From NCBI RefSeq assembly GCF_021155775.2, contig NC_060232.1, positions 30,883,922 through 30,947,921 on the forward strand: a stretch of DNA of 64,000 nucleotides. Reading direction: 5' to 3'. This DNA comes from Neodiprion pinetum. Taxonomy: Eukaryota > Arthropoda > Insecta > Hymenoptera > Diprionidae. Both the position numbers and the translations under genes were made by a program. The stretch's first letter is position 1. Each line of letters begins with the position of its first letter. The notes beneath the pieces are model-generated. The model had not been told where the DNA came from. It was given only the letters and a program-made list of their open reading frames with translations, and ran no database searches. Shown in pieces: positions 37,531-50,800 of the stretch.

Positions 37531-40483
37531 TTAATATTCATAAAAATTAGAAAAGAGAAAAAAATTAATGTGGTATAAGTACCGCTTCTTTTTTTTGTGT
37601 GCGGTAAGTGATTCTTGGCCACTATCATCAGCACTGTCTTCCGATTGGCTACTGCTACTACTGCTAGAAGAACTACTAGAAGATCCACTTGAAGAATCAC
37701 TCGCTACTCCTGTATCTTCTTTTATATCAATAGTATCAGCTAATGCTCCTAAGTCTGGTTCTTTTACACGAAGTACTCTTTGCCATTTGCGTGAAAGTTT
37801 AGGTCTCCCTCTTACCTAACAGCAAATATCGGAGGAAAAATTCGATGAAATTTGAAATGTTGAGATTGCACAAACAGAATAGTAACTTCGATGCTCTGAT
37901 ACAATAGAATCCTTAAAGTTATGCCTAACTCAGCTTTATCCATACTTAAAAAGGAATTTCGAGCATTTGTAATTATAGCAAAACCAAACTTTGAATTAAG
38001 AAAAATCTATTTTAGAGATACGTAAATACAATTCATGATTCAAATGCAATTTAGACATTATGCATTTCCAATTATCTGTATGGTATTGAAGTTGACAGTC
38101 ACGGTATTTTGACCCCCCAATGTTCAGTTAATAAAAATTAACATGGAACTTGTGAAAGTCTAACAAAATTGAGGCATTATAAATAAGTTATCAAGAGCTT
38201 TTTAAGATATACGACTTGTTGTGATACTATTCTATATTTAATAATATAGACAGCGCGTGTCACGACCATGTTTGTTTTCCTTCCTACTCAGAAAATTGAA
38301 TAAATGAATAAATGAAAGTTAAATGAAAAATTCCATAAAGTTAAAACTTACCGTCTTATGCCATACGATGGGGAAGTTTGTTCGAGAGCAAAAATTTTGT
38401 GTTACTGCTATTGTATTGTCAAGATTCAATACTACGTGCCACCATCCGCCTGGAACAAATACAGTATCTCCCGGCCCTTGTAATATTTCAGTCGGTTGGC
38501 AATCTTTTGGCCACGTGGGTAGTTTGGTTCGTGGATAAATGGTAGCAAACCAGGTGATAGCTTCATCCCTTTGCTTCCCACCTTCCATTGCGCTAACTTT
38601 AAGAAGTTCACGAGGAGTGTGAGTGGGAAATAGACACCACCGTTTGTGGCCTGAAATTAAGGCGTTCCAAGCACTAGTCCCCAGAGGATCTATGTGGATA
38701 CCAGTGCCTAACAAATATATTAAAATTACACCAGAAACTTATTCACCTTAGGATAGCTTCGAAACTTTTACAGATCACATATGTTGGTGCATAAACAATA
38801 CAAGGACGTCAGAACTAATGGACTGATATTGAAAGTTTGTACTACATACTTCTAGGTAACTTAAGTTAAATACTGAAAAAAAAAATTGATTAGCAATGTT
38901 GCTGAATGTTTAATAACTTCTAATCTGCCAGTGTTCTGAGTTTCATTTCATTCACACCTGATCTTGCAGGTCCCATAACAAACCATCGATAAGGTGGTCG
39001 TCGATGCTCTCCGGCATGCTGGAAAAGGTCGTCTTGGAAATATAATGGTATTGAGTAATCTTCTAGTAATTTTCTACGCCGTGGATGTTCTCCAAATGAA
39101 CTATCAAAGATATAGAGTGGCGAGTCATCTTCGTTATTCAACATGTATCGGACATAGTATTTCATCTTCATTTTCACACTGTACCCTTCATTGTCTTCTC
39201 CGCATTTGAATTTCTGATTCCGATATTTCTTTGTAAGCCTCTACTTGTCAACATAAATCTTAGATCAATGCATGTCAATAATTTTAATTATACATAATTA
39301 TCTTAGATACAAAGAATATACGGACCAAAAGTCAGTATTTACCAAAATAATTGATACTCTAATTGTAAGCTGTGAGATTAAAATATTGTGCACACTAGGC
39401 TGGTAACAAGTAAGAAACTGTTTCCAAAATAATAAGTTTTTTTTACTGTAAAAAGCTCTTCAAACGGCATGCATATAGATTACTCATCACGTGGTAATTA
39501 AAGTAATAGAAAGATTTAAACTTTCGTTTCATCATAACCAAGGTTGTAATATAACTGTAATGATGCTCTTTAAAAAAAACTAGATTACAACCTTAGAGTA
39601 CCCTAATATTCAATAAACCGTAATATTTCCTTAACAAACTTTTATTTTGTGAATTCTACTCCTTGAGTTAGTTTAAAGTTGCAATACAATGGTTTTTATT
39701 TAAATCTTTCGTTATGTTAACCTTACTAATTTCAGCCTCAAAATCACAGATAAAACCTACCACATAAAATTTAACAATTTTCATGGAGACTAGAAATAAT
39801 ATGGATGAGAATGTTTGAATGAATTCTTAAACGAAGGTCCAACGAATGCGACACAGTTATTACAAGTGGTTCAGGTGAGAAATTCTTAAATGAATAAAAT
39901 GTAAAAACAGCTACTTGTTCCCAGCCCTGATATTATGAGAAATACCGAGATATAAATGCATGCTAAATTTACCTCAACAGTCCATTTGTGTTGGGCTTTC
40001 CAATCACACTGAGTTTCTCGTATCACTACAGGTTTGTAAGGCTTTTCATACTTTTCAATAAACTCGGCCGGAGTCACCGACCTCTCATCAATACGATCAA
40101 CATTATCAGTAAATTCCCAAAAGGTAGCAAACTTTTTATGATAACCATGCTGCGACCAGGCGATTTTGTCGCCAAGTTCTATGCAGAAAAATATTTGTAT
40201 GAATTATATATTAAAAATGACTCGGCAAAACTTTTTTTGGTGCAAACTTGTTACTTGATACCGACAAATTGGGCATTGGGAGATTAATGGGAAATAAAAC
40301 GAAGATCTTAACGGACTAAAATGTTTGAAAATCACTGAATTGGAGTTTAAATCCTCTACACGCCTCTATCGCGTTACCGAATAGGTTATAAATGAGGTTA
40401 TGAGGCATACCTGGTCTAGCTTTTCGCTTCACTTCTTTAATACGTTTTTTGGCTCGGTGATCTAGCTTGAGCTCTTCCGACAT
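37531..40483 (-). CDS. JMJD6: JMJD6/PSR bifunctional arginine demethylase and lysyl-hydroxylase
   Basis: Five minus-strand exons in transcript order: 40483-40411, 40178-39973, 39240-38958, 38707-38352, 37815-37531. They total 1,203 nt and 400 aa, against about 403 in human. The N terminus has the basic KKRIKEVKRKARP nuclear-type stretch. The JmjC double-stranded beta-helix is at about 140-290. Its iron ligands are H192 and D194 (GIHIDPLGTSAW) and H278 (VPGGWWHVVLNL), all intact. A C-terminal poly-Ser tract of twelve serines precedes an acidic and then a basic KKKKR segment. In the family the enzyme is a nuclear Fe(II)/2-oxoglutarate oxygenase that hydroxylates lysines of splicing factors and histones; arginine demethylation is debated. 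The gene converges on the kinesin and is divergent from DOT1. The last exon runs through an AT-rich 3' part, so the final twenty residues are less sure. Confidence 0.93.
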
Positions 40484-41864
40484 CTCGTGTGATATACTAA
40501 TTTACTAATTTAACTTATTAAAAATATATTTACAAATATAATTTTTAAGGAACACACAGGCACACGTCACGGAGTGATACCGTAACTTGAATAGTGCGCA
40601 TATTTTCCGCGAGGTGCGAATTTTTTTCGTCCCGTAATCAGTTCTTTTTCAGTCAACCACAGTCAATGCTTGCATGTTTAGCAGGATTGCAGCAGCAGTA
40701 ATTACATTTCTAATGTAGTAATTGCTGCCCGTAGTATAACCAAATAACCGATGAACTTACTAAAACGGTACATTGTCCTGATTTAAATTTGTTAAAATAA
40801 ATACTACGTTTTGTGTTTCGATGGTAAAATATGAAATTACGAATTCAGGCAAAATCCAGCAGCTTGGGGGATTACCTGGGAGATGACACTAGTAGTGACG
40901 TGCCTACGTGACAAGAGCCATGCAATGGGTTCCGTGTCGAATCGTCTCCCTGCAGTTGGGAGTTTGGGACAGCTGAGCTTTTTCATCTATAATTGACAGG
41001 CGGCCGAGGTTAAGAAATAGTTCACAATGAAGCTCGAATTTTTTGCCCCCTCTTTAAAGGGCGAGAAACCCATAGCTACCCATACATTATTATTGTATAT
41101 ATAAAAGATAACTGATAATAATAATTGCAAATCTGAAATATACTGAGATAAACTTCAGTTTTTTATCATACATTACATTTCGTATCAATTAACTCGAGTA
41201 CAAAATTAGCGCTGATCGTGAGGTTCAGCCGCGCTGGGGCTTGCCTCCAGAACACGATTCGTTTTCTCGGATTCTCGTCAAGTCCCGCATGCGTAGAAGC
41301 TGGCTTATACCTAGTGCCTAGACTACGAATCCAAATGGGTCGTCGTCCAGAAAAGAGAGAACACCGCTACCAATGCGGAGAGACGTGAGTGCACTGGCGC
41401 GGGAGAGAGAGAAAGAGTGAGAAGGGGGCCGGAGCTGTGAACCTGGGGAGAAAGAGAAGAAAGACACACGATCGGTCGGTCGGACGACGGACGGGAAGGC
41501 ATGACGCCATGTTTTGATGTCGTCATCCCCCCCCAACGCACTTCACTCCGCTCCGTTCCACTTGTGTTTTCCGTCGCGCGGCCGTGCTCTGATCTGAGCC
41601 GAGTAGTTTATTTTCCGTGTCCTCTCCGCTAATCGGAATTGCATGCGATTCGCAATTCCACGTATTACCCGTGCGTTTGCACGCGCCAAGCGTTGCTCGT
41701 CATCGGCCTTCTTAATGTACGGGAAAGAAGTCGAGAAGCGGAGAGGCTCCGCGAGCGTCTTCTACGTGGTGTTGGTGTCCTAGTGCTCGCGCGCCAACGG
41801 GACTCTGGGCGGTTACGTCACGTACGAAGCATTTTTACACGATCAGCCTTACTCTGTTAAAAAA
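40484..41864. promoter_or_regulatory. Divergent promoter interval between JMJD6 and DOT1
   Basis: The 1.38 kb between the two ATGs contain GA-rich sequence (41400-41465) and a CpG-rich stretch just before the DOT1 ATG (41560-41830), which probably carries the DOT1 5' UTR. The ORFs there (41318-41541 minus, 41639-41860 plus) are low-complexity and not supported as genes. No TATA box was recognised. Confidence 0.5.
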
Positions 41865-44800
41865 ATGGAATTACGGTTGCATTCTCCGGCTGGAGCTGAA
41901 CCCATTATCTATCAGTGGCCTCTTACCTCTGGGTCAGGATCAGTAAGTACCTATACGTGCGGTAAATGAGGATTACCTCATTGTTGTACGAGAAAACAAT
42001 ACTCATACGACATACCATGCGTCATTTTAATTCGGAATGTAGTGTCTTACTCTGCACTTTTCTTCATGAAATACTTTCTTCACTTGCATGAATCTCGTAT
42101 CTATAACCACAAATAAACTACGTTATTATTAACCTGTACACCTGTCACCTAATTATCTGATCTATCGATATGGCTTATGCTTTTAATTAATTTTTCAATT
42201 CCCAAACCATTTACGAAACTTTTCAAATCAGTTCATTCGGTGCAACCGTATCGTCAACTTATTCTATGATTTCGAGTCGACTTGTTTGTTTGTAGCTTAT
42301 CTTTGTTACATAGGTTAGAAGTTTAACAAAGAGTTTATTTAGATGAATGTGCTTTTTTTTTACTACCTGGTAAATCTTTTCATCTACATCAATTATTTAT
42401 GGCATTATTTTTGATACCATTGACAAAAGGCAAATGTAACTTACATGCCTATTATTCTTAACATCCTGCACTCATCTATAATTCAGATTTAGCAACAGTG
42501 TTCATTATGGATGTCTTTGTAATGGCGTTGATGTATTTTTCATGTATTACAGACTATAACTTTTATATTAGCCATGATATGCACATGCATTTATAAACAA
42601 GTGAAGTGAATGTAGGTCAGTCTCACACATTGAAATTCAAGTACTTACAGAGCTTTAACTTCAACTGCCATCACGTGATGAGTTTTATAATGTTACTGTT
42701 ATACAGTCAAAGCTGTTTTGAATTATTATGAGAGTTAATAATCAACATTAATCATGTTTGTGTAATATGGAATTAATCGAGCAAGGGTTCACTATTATAA
42801 TAACATTATGACGAATTTCTGTACTACTTTTCAGATCTAATTATAAAGATACTCACTGTGTGATTGGTGTCGAATAAAACTCAGTTTAAATCCGGCATGA
42901 ATTTTTCTGTTTATTGTTTTGTGACATTCATGAAGTTTACTGAGAATTTTGTCTCCAGTCATGGTGTAGTTTACCTCTTGAAAAATATAAGTAGAATCCT
43001 ATGTAAATAAGTCTGCGAAATTCTGTGACTAAGTAAGGAAAAAGAAATTTCCTGTGTGAAACTAATAAGGAATGAGGCATAAGATTGGAGTCAACAGAAA
43101 ATATGACAGATAACAGTGCCAAGGGGACAATCAATACCTACAATAAATAAATTCATTTCTAAGAGCCTTATAAAATTTAGTGACAGTACTGAATTCTCAT
43201 GTTTACTAATTGTAAGAGTTGAAAAACAATTTTAGTATTTGTTGAATTTAGCTTTAACAGCTATACAAGATCAATAAATGGAAATTTTTCTATTTTCCCA
43301 CATGCTGTATGTAGTTGAAAAAAATGCTGGTTGATTTGCTATTACAAATTTGTAACAAAATTTGCTGAACAAGCACTTTCAAACATTGTCACGGTTATAT
43401 TTCTATACTTGCCATTGAGATGCGATTCTTGTAATTGCAAACCACTTTAAGTGAAGCGACTCCCAAGAAATAATCTGAAAATAAGTTGAAATTGCTGAAA
43501 ATTGCTTGAAATCTGTCAAAATCACAATGGAAGTAGCTCAAGATTACTGAATATCTTTGAAATTGAAGTCATCCGAAATTGGTTAAAATCGCATAAAATT
43601 TAATTGACACAAATGATTAGGAACTATTATTCATCAATGATTAGGAACCGCTAGAAACTATTAGAATTTTGCAATCGCTTATCATCTAATTTGTAAGTTA
43701 ATAACTCCTTGCTTGCCATTCATTCACTACTTTTATTTTCTTATATGACGTATTATTAACTTCAATGCTTGTTGTTACAGGATCGACACGATGGAGCCGT
43801 TGATGTTGTGGAAACAATGCGATGGGTTTGCGAGGATCTACCCGACTTGAAAATTCCTCTGGAAAATAATATTCTCTGTAACTATGATATGCATAATTTT
43901 GAGAGCATGAAAAATTTATGCGACAAATTTAACAGAGCTATCGATAGTCGGGTTCAGTTGGTAAGTCCTATATGTTGTTCAAAAGATAATTTTAAACAGA
44001 AAAATCCCCATTTAATGTTTCTCTGGAGAATAAGCTATTTGTGTTCTAAAGTGAGGAATCTGTAAATATACTTTCAACAAACTATATAATCTACCTATAG
44101 TAAGAACTTGAACCGATTGCTAAATAACTTGGAATGAGGAATCACCGTAACTCTCACCATTAACTAAATTTATTATCCACCATATACATTACAATATAAT
44201 AATAAACAATGTATTTAAAGTCTATGCTAGCGTAATCCAATTTTCTTTATTATGTAAAATTGTTGAAAGCAGACGTATATCAATCTTATAACAAACCTCG
44301 GAAATACCCCAAGTATAAACTCAATTCGTTGAGCAAGGCTGTTCCAGTTATCATGGATTCTATATTTACCTATTCGTAAACGTGCATCTCGTGTCAATTT
44401 TGCACCTATTTTGTGAGCTTATATTTTGCACTGTTACAACGTTATTCTAGCCTGCAAAATGAGTTATATAGCAATACTGCAAGTCAACAAGATTCCAGGG
44501 ATTTATAGTATAATGCAGATTTATATCAAACTTTTAACGTATCTCTTTAAGTTACAGGCTAAGTGGATTGTAAATCTGTAAGTAGAACGTATAACTTTTT
44601 GCTCAAGGAACTCAAATAAAAACCCTCAGAATGCGAACTTAAATCAGGATTTGACTGTATATGTACTAGTAAAGGTGTTTTAGGATAAACTGTTCTTGGT
44701 TTTACATAAATTATGCTTATACCTTGGTATTGAATTGCTTATGTTATTATTTTTTTCGGAACATCCTTCAACAGAATCACTAACGTAACTAACCCATATG

Positions 44801-47800
44801 AACTATTGCCACTCACCATCTTAATTGCTTCCCGGTTGCTGATTTTTGTACTTTTACTAGAGTTATTATAAAACAATCCTGAGAAAACAGTAACAAATGT
44901 ATTACTTTAGTACAATTATCATCAACTAATATATTCATATTCTAGACTTATAGATTAATTCTGGTTAAAGACAACATACTCACATTTCCTATTTCCAGGA
45001 AAAAGGTACTAGTCTGCCAATGCAACGACTGAATAAAAGACCTAGCAGAGGCCTGCTTCGTCATGTACTTCAGCAGACGTATAATCAAGCGGTAGTGGAG
45101 CCAGACAAATTAAATCAGTATGAACCCTTTTCGCCAGAAGTCTATGGAGAAACGAGTTATGAACTTGTCTGCCAAATGATTGATCAAATTGATGTTACCG
45201 ACGACGACGTATTTGTTGACCTAGGTTCTGGAGTTGGTCAGGTAGTTCTTCAAATGGCTGCTGCTACCGCATGTAAAATTTGCATTGGTGTCGAAAGAGC
45301 CGATGTACCATCCAAATATGCACAGGTATGTTAAAGAGGCAAAATTTATTGTTCAACTACAGAATTTCCAGCGTGACGTATAACATTTTATTAATTTTAT
45401 TCAGAGCATGGAGTATAATTTTCGCAAGTGGTTAAGCTGGTATGGTAAGCGATGCGGAGAGTATCGGTTGGTTAAAGGAGACTTTCTTGCTGATGAACAC
45501 CGTGAGAGTATAACAGGAGCCACAATAGTTTTTGTAAACAATTTTGCTTTTGGTCCGACTGTAGATCACCAGTTAAAAGAGCGGTTCGCTGACTTGAGAG
45601 ATGGAGCAAGGATTGTTTCATCAAAGTCTTTTTGCCCGTTAAACTTTCGCATTACCGATCGTAATCTTAGTGGTAGGTATTATATTTCTCAAACCTAAGA
45701 AATATAATGTATATAATTTTATATTCATGTCTTGATGAAAATAAATTTTTAGATATAGGAACAATAATGCATGTGTCAGAGATGTCACCCTTGAAAGGAT
45801 CTGTGTCATGGACTGGTAAACCTGTGTCGTATTATCTCCATGTTATTGATAGAACAAAACTAGAGAGATATTTTCATCGACTGAAGAATAACAAGACAGG
45901 GGCAATTGACATGGAACACTCTGATTCTGTGATAAGCATCACTGCCAGCAATAGTAGTAGAACATCAAGTAGAGGTGGTGAGAGGGGTGACAGAGCCAAA
46001 AGAGATCTTTCTAGGCAACTTGACAGCCCTAATCACTCTGAACAGTTAGGTACAAACAGTGATTCTGATTTAGAAGAAAATAGTATAAAGAATCGCCGAC
46101 AGCCTTCTAAGCTTGGTAGAAAATTAAATCGAAAAGCCACCAATGGAGTCTCCAGGCCTCCACCAAGAGGTCGACAAAGAGGTAGAGGCGTAAAGAAAAC
46201 TAAACCTAAAAAGGCTATCAATATTTCGGGATTAGATTTACTACACAGCCAAACACTGCTTAGTACATCGCCTCAAGCACTTGGAAAAAAACCACCTCCG
46301 GCACCTGGATGTGTCGATCAACACCTTTCTTCCCTTTCTCTTGCTCTTCAGCCACATTCTACCTCTGTTCATGAAGAACTCAGTATACCTGCAGCCCCTT
46401 CTGCCACCCCTTATGCTCTTCAGATTCTTCTCGATCTTTATAGGTATGTGTTTTGATAACTTCAGTTAAGAGCATTCAAGATTAAATAATGATTTTTAGC
46501 TATTTCAAATCATTTCTGTCTTCAGGGACCAATTTATGGCAATGTTAGAATCGATGAGAACACCAACATACCGAGTATCAGTAAATACAGACATTGCGAA
46601 AGAACGAGAAAGAAATTCAAAACTGCAATCAAGAGCTGCACAGCTTGAAAAACAGATAAAAGTATTGATTGATGACAGCGTAGCATTATTAAAAGCTCGG
46701 ATGACAGAATTAGGAATAAATGCTACATCACCTGGTGATTTGTTAGCTAAGGCCAAGGAGATTGTCATGAGACATAAGCAATTACAAGCCAAAGCGAGTA
46801 AGCTTCAAGCCCAAGTGTCATCTATGGAGGCTGAACAGTCTAGACTCACAGCTATAAGGCATCAGGAGCTGCAAGAAAAGTACAATAATCATACCAACAC
46901 CAATAGTGTTTCAAATCCACCACAATCTCTCACGCAAGACTATATTTTGAAAGAAATTTCAACCACATTATCGCAGCGCAAGAGGCTGCATTCCCAGGTA
47001 CTTTAAGTTTCTTAGATTCATTACCTATAATATTTGTAACTATTCCTTTTGTGCAGTTTCCGTAATATTTTTATCCCAAATATGTTAAAAAGACTTGGTC
47101 TTTGGACTCTTACGAATTCAAACAGAATACTTGACTTTCATATATCTGGTAATTAATATGAAAATGAAATTCTTAATTATATATAGCAATACATGTATCA
47201 TATTCTCGTTCTCTTCAGGTGTCAAAACTACAACATGAATTGAGTGTGCTAGAGCGTGCGAGTAATGAGAAACCATCAGCACCGATAATTCAACAGCAGC
47301 AGCGAGAAGTGGTTGGATCCAAACATCAACAAAATCAGCACGAACCACTACAAAACAAGACTGGATCATCACGGAAAAGTAGAGAAGGACGATCTAGGTC
47401 CCAGGAATGGCCTGATGTTCCTGATATAGCGAAGATTCAGGAGAATAATCCTGAAATTTTAGCCCAAAAAATCTTAGAAACAGGGAGACAAATAGAAGCT
47501 GGTAGAATACCAAATAGACCAAGTACAACTACAGCACCCACTGCCAGGGCAAGACTGCCTCAAGCTACTCTCAGCTTCTCTTCTCCCTCTGCTTCCATGC
47601 AATCTCAAGTTAATGTCAGAGATTCGTGTAACAAAGCCCAAGAACCTCCGAGAGTAGCTAATTTTGAAGATAGATTGAAAAGTATCATTACAAGTGTTCT
47701 AAACGAGGATCAGCAGAATAGAAGTAAACAGTTACAGCTTCAAGTACAACAGATGCAGCAGCAAGCTGAGCCAGAGAGAAAACGTGTTGCACTGCCACAG

Positions 47801-50800
47801 AATGTCACTACTCCTGATTACACACAGGTAAGATTTTACGTTAAATCAACTTAAAAAGAAAGATTCAATGGATTCATTGCTGGTGCAATATTACATGTTT
47901 TATTTAATATTCAAATCTGTGCCCATAATGATACATATCTTAGGTTTCTCCGGCAAAGTTGGCACTTCGAAGACATCTGTCTCAGGAGCGACTGTCCTCT
48001 CATTTAACCACATCAGAAAGATCTGTGATCGATACTCGACAATCTACACACGATGATCGAATCACCAGAGGAACAGGAGTAGGAAATGGAGGTACAACTG
48101 GCGGAGGGGGAGGAGGAGGAGCCGGAGGAGGAGGTGGTGGCGGCAGCAATGGAGGGGCTGGTGGAGGAATGCTTGGCACACGGACAATTGGCGATCTAGT
48201 GAGTGGAGAGATTGAGCGAACACTTGAGATATCAAATCAAACTATTATTAATGCTGCGGTCGACATGAGCGTTATGGCCCGAGCAGAAGCAGTCTATTCT
48301 CCAATTAGTAGACCCGCAAGTGCCGAAGGTGATGCAGGACTAGCAACTTTGGCACATGTTGCCAGCTACGCTCCTACTCCGACTCCAACTACTAGTTCTA
48401 CCTCTATTACTGCCACACGGTCATCCGTATTATACACCCCCACCACGCAACCTCAGAGGTGAGTATTTGCTTACCATACGCAATCTGTTTGATCCAATTT
48501 TAAACTAGTACTAAAAATTTTGAACTTGTAAAAAAACTGAAGTATTGCATAACTCAAATATTGACATTTAAAAAAAATCTTACCCCAAATTTCAAATTCC
48601 AAAATTAATTTGCGTTCCAATTTATTCGTTTTGTAGTGAAGAGAATTTTAGTTGTATCATGAATTTAATGATTTTACATTGCTCGATTATCAGAGAGTGT
48701 CTATTTCTTTTTATAGGTATACGCCAGTCCAGCTTCCCAGAGCAGATATCAAGCCTTACCATGAGTCTTACTTTACTGACAATCCATCCCAAGTCCCCAC
48801 ACAGTCACACCCTTCTCTCCCAATCCAATCGTCTCAAGCAGCTACCAATGGAGAATTGCTGCCTGTGGAGGGGTTGGCTGCTTCTCTGCATGCGCGGATA
48901 CTGAATAACCACAATACCACCACTAGTAGTGTTAAAAGTGAACCAACTGTTGTTAGCAGTCGAAGGTATATTACTTTTCATCCTGTCGTTTCACTAACTA
49001 TTGCCAAGACCCAATTATATTTTTATTTAAGCATGCTTGCAAAAAAAAAAAAAAAATGGCCGTCTTACAATTGCAGAATATTATACCGTATTTTTCCGAG
49101 TATAAGCCGACCCCCAATTCTGATAGTATATCAAGGTGTTTTTCTTAATTACCCGCATATAAGATGGGTCCGCATATAAGACGAGAACGATTTTGGCGGG
49201 TGTTCTTAACGACAAAAAAACCTTGGCTTATAGTCGGCACAATACGGTAATTGGTTGTTATTTTAATCTGTGATACAAAATGAACTTACGAGTGATTACC
49301 TACAAAGGTTATCACTGTGCAATAGTCATTGAAAAATATGTATACATGTATTTGGAAGTAGCATACTTCTGTCAGTAGGTATCAACCTTACCCACGTTAC
49401 GCAAGTGGAAATAGCAGTAGTAATGGCAGCGCTGCACTGTCGCAGTCACATTCGGTAGTATCGATCAAAACTGAAACACCAATTTCATCTGTAAGCACAA
49501 GTGGTGCTCCTCTGAGCCCGTTGTTGGAACCTCATTCTAATACGTCTACACCTCTGGTTGATGAACCACAAATGACAACACAGAGGCAAAGAAATGCAGC
49601 AGGGGATGATGGTGAGTAAACTTATTGAAATGAAATTGTCTTGAGATAGACCTGACGTCTTGACCTCACACAGATTTTGATTGTACATGGTGTCCCAGTC
49701 GTTGCTGCAAACACAGTGAAGACTGTGTAATGACTGATATTTAACATAATTCTAAAATGAAGCCTGCTTCTTGTCAATAAATGTGCTGGAGTAATAAAAG
49801 CATGTACCAAACGACTGTTCCTATTTATTAATATTACAGCATTTCAATATGAAATTTACATTTAATTATTTTATGATTATTTTTTTTACATTTAAATAAT
49901 GCAGCAGAAATATTTTTTTCGTGCTCACTTTTCTTATTATACATTCAAGGCTAGCTAAAGTTTCTATAAATGATGCCAGTAGTAAGAACTATTGTTGTTA
50001 ATAAATTTTCGGATCTCATGAAATGAAAAATTATCAAAAAGTTGACACCGAAGTGCACGCTATAAGATTTTGGGATACCTTGTATGTAAATTAACCTTGA
50101 AGCAACAGATCAAAAGAATAAAAAAGCAATCGATTATTTAACATTTCAACGTTTTTATCGCAATTTAGACCAACTGTATTACATTCTGGGTTGGTTGAGT
50201 ACGCATTCTCATCCCGCAAATTTATTTAGATGCCAATTTCGCGAAGCTCACCTGTTTAATGTAATTTATATAAGGGTATTTTTATCATTATTGATCTGTT
50301 GTTTTAATAACTCATTGGTCATTACTAAACCTTCTGCTCTAATCTTGGTAGACTGAATTGTATTTCCTTTCTGCTATGCATCGTTCTACATTTTTGCGTA
50401 CTTACGATTTGGACTTATTACGTACATTTGACCGTACCAAAAAATTACTTATGGAGCTGGTATCTGATCTTTATTTATATTTATTTTTGTTGATGTTTGA
50501 TGTATTTGTTAGATGCACTGTAGCTGTATGTTGGTTAGCTCTGTCTGTCACACACTCGATCTCACTCACAACCCCTGAAGCTTGTTTTGTTAGAGATTGA
50601 GACGCACAGAACAGAGGGAGAAATCAGAAAGAATGGCTGCCTTTGGGTTGGTGCGTGGTCACCGGTGAGTTGTCTCCCGCAGGGGTTGTTCCAAACCTTT
50701 ATTATTACATTTTCAGTACTTGTCTCTTATTTCTTGCATTTACTGTTTATTGCACTCAGCTTTAGCACACGTGATAGTTATTTAGTACTTCTTATGGTAT

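Noticed and set aside
39540..39594. 11-bp inverted repeat AAGGTTGTAAT in a JMJD6 intron-proximal region
   Set aside because: Short stem with an AT-rich loop; expected by chance at this length scale and without a target duplication.
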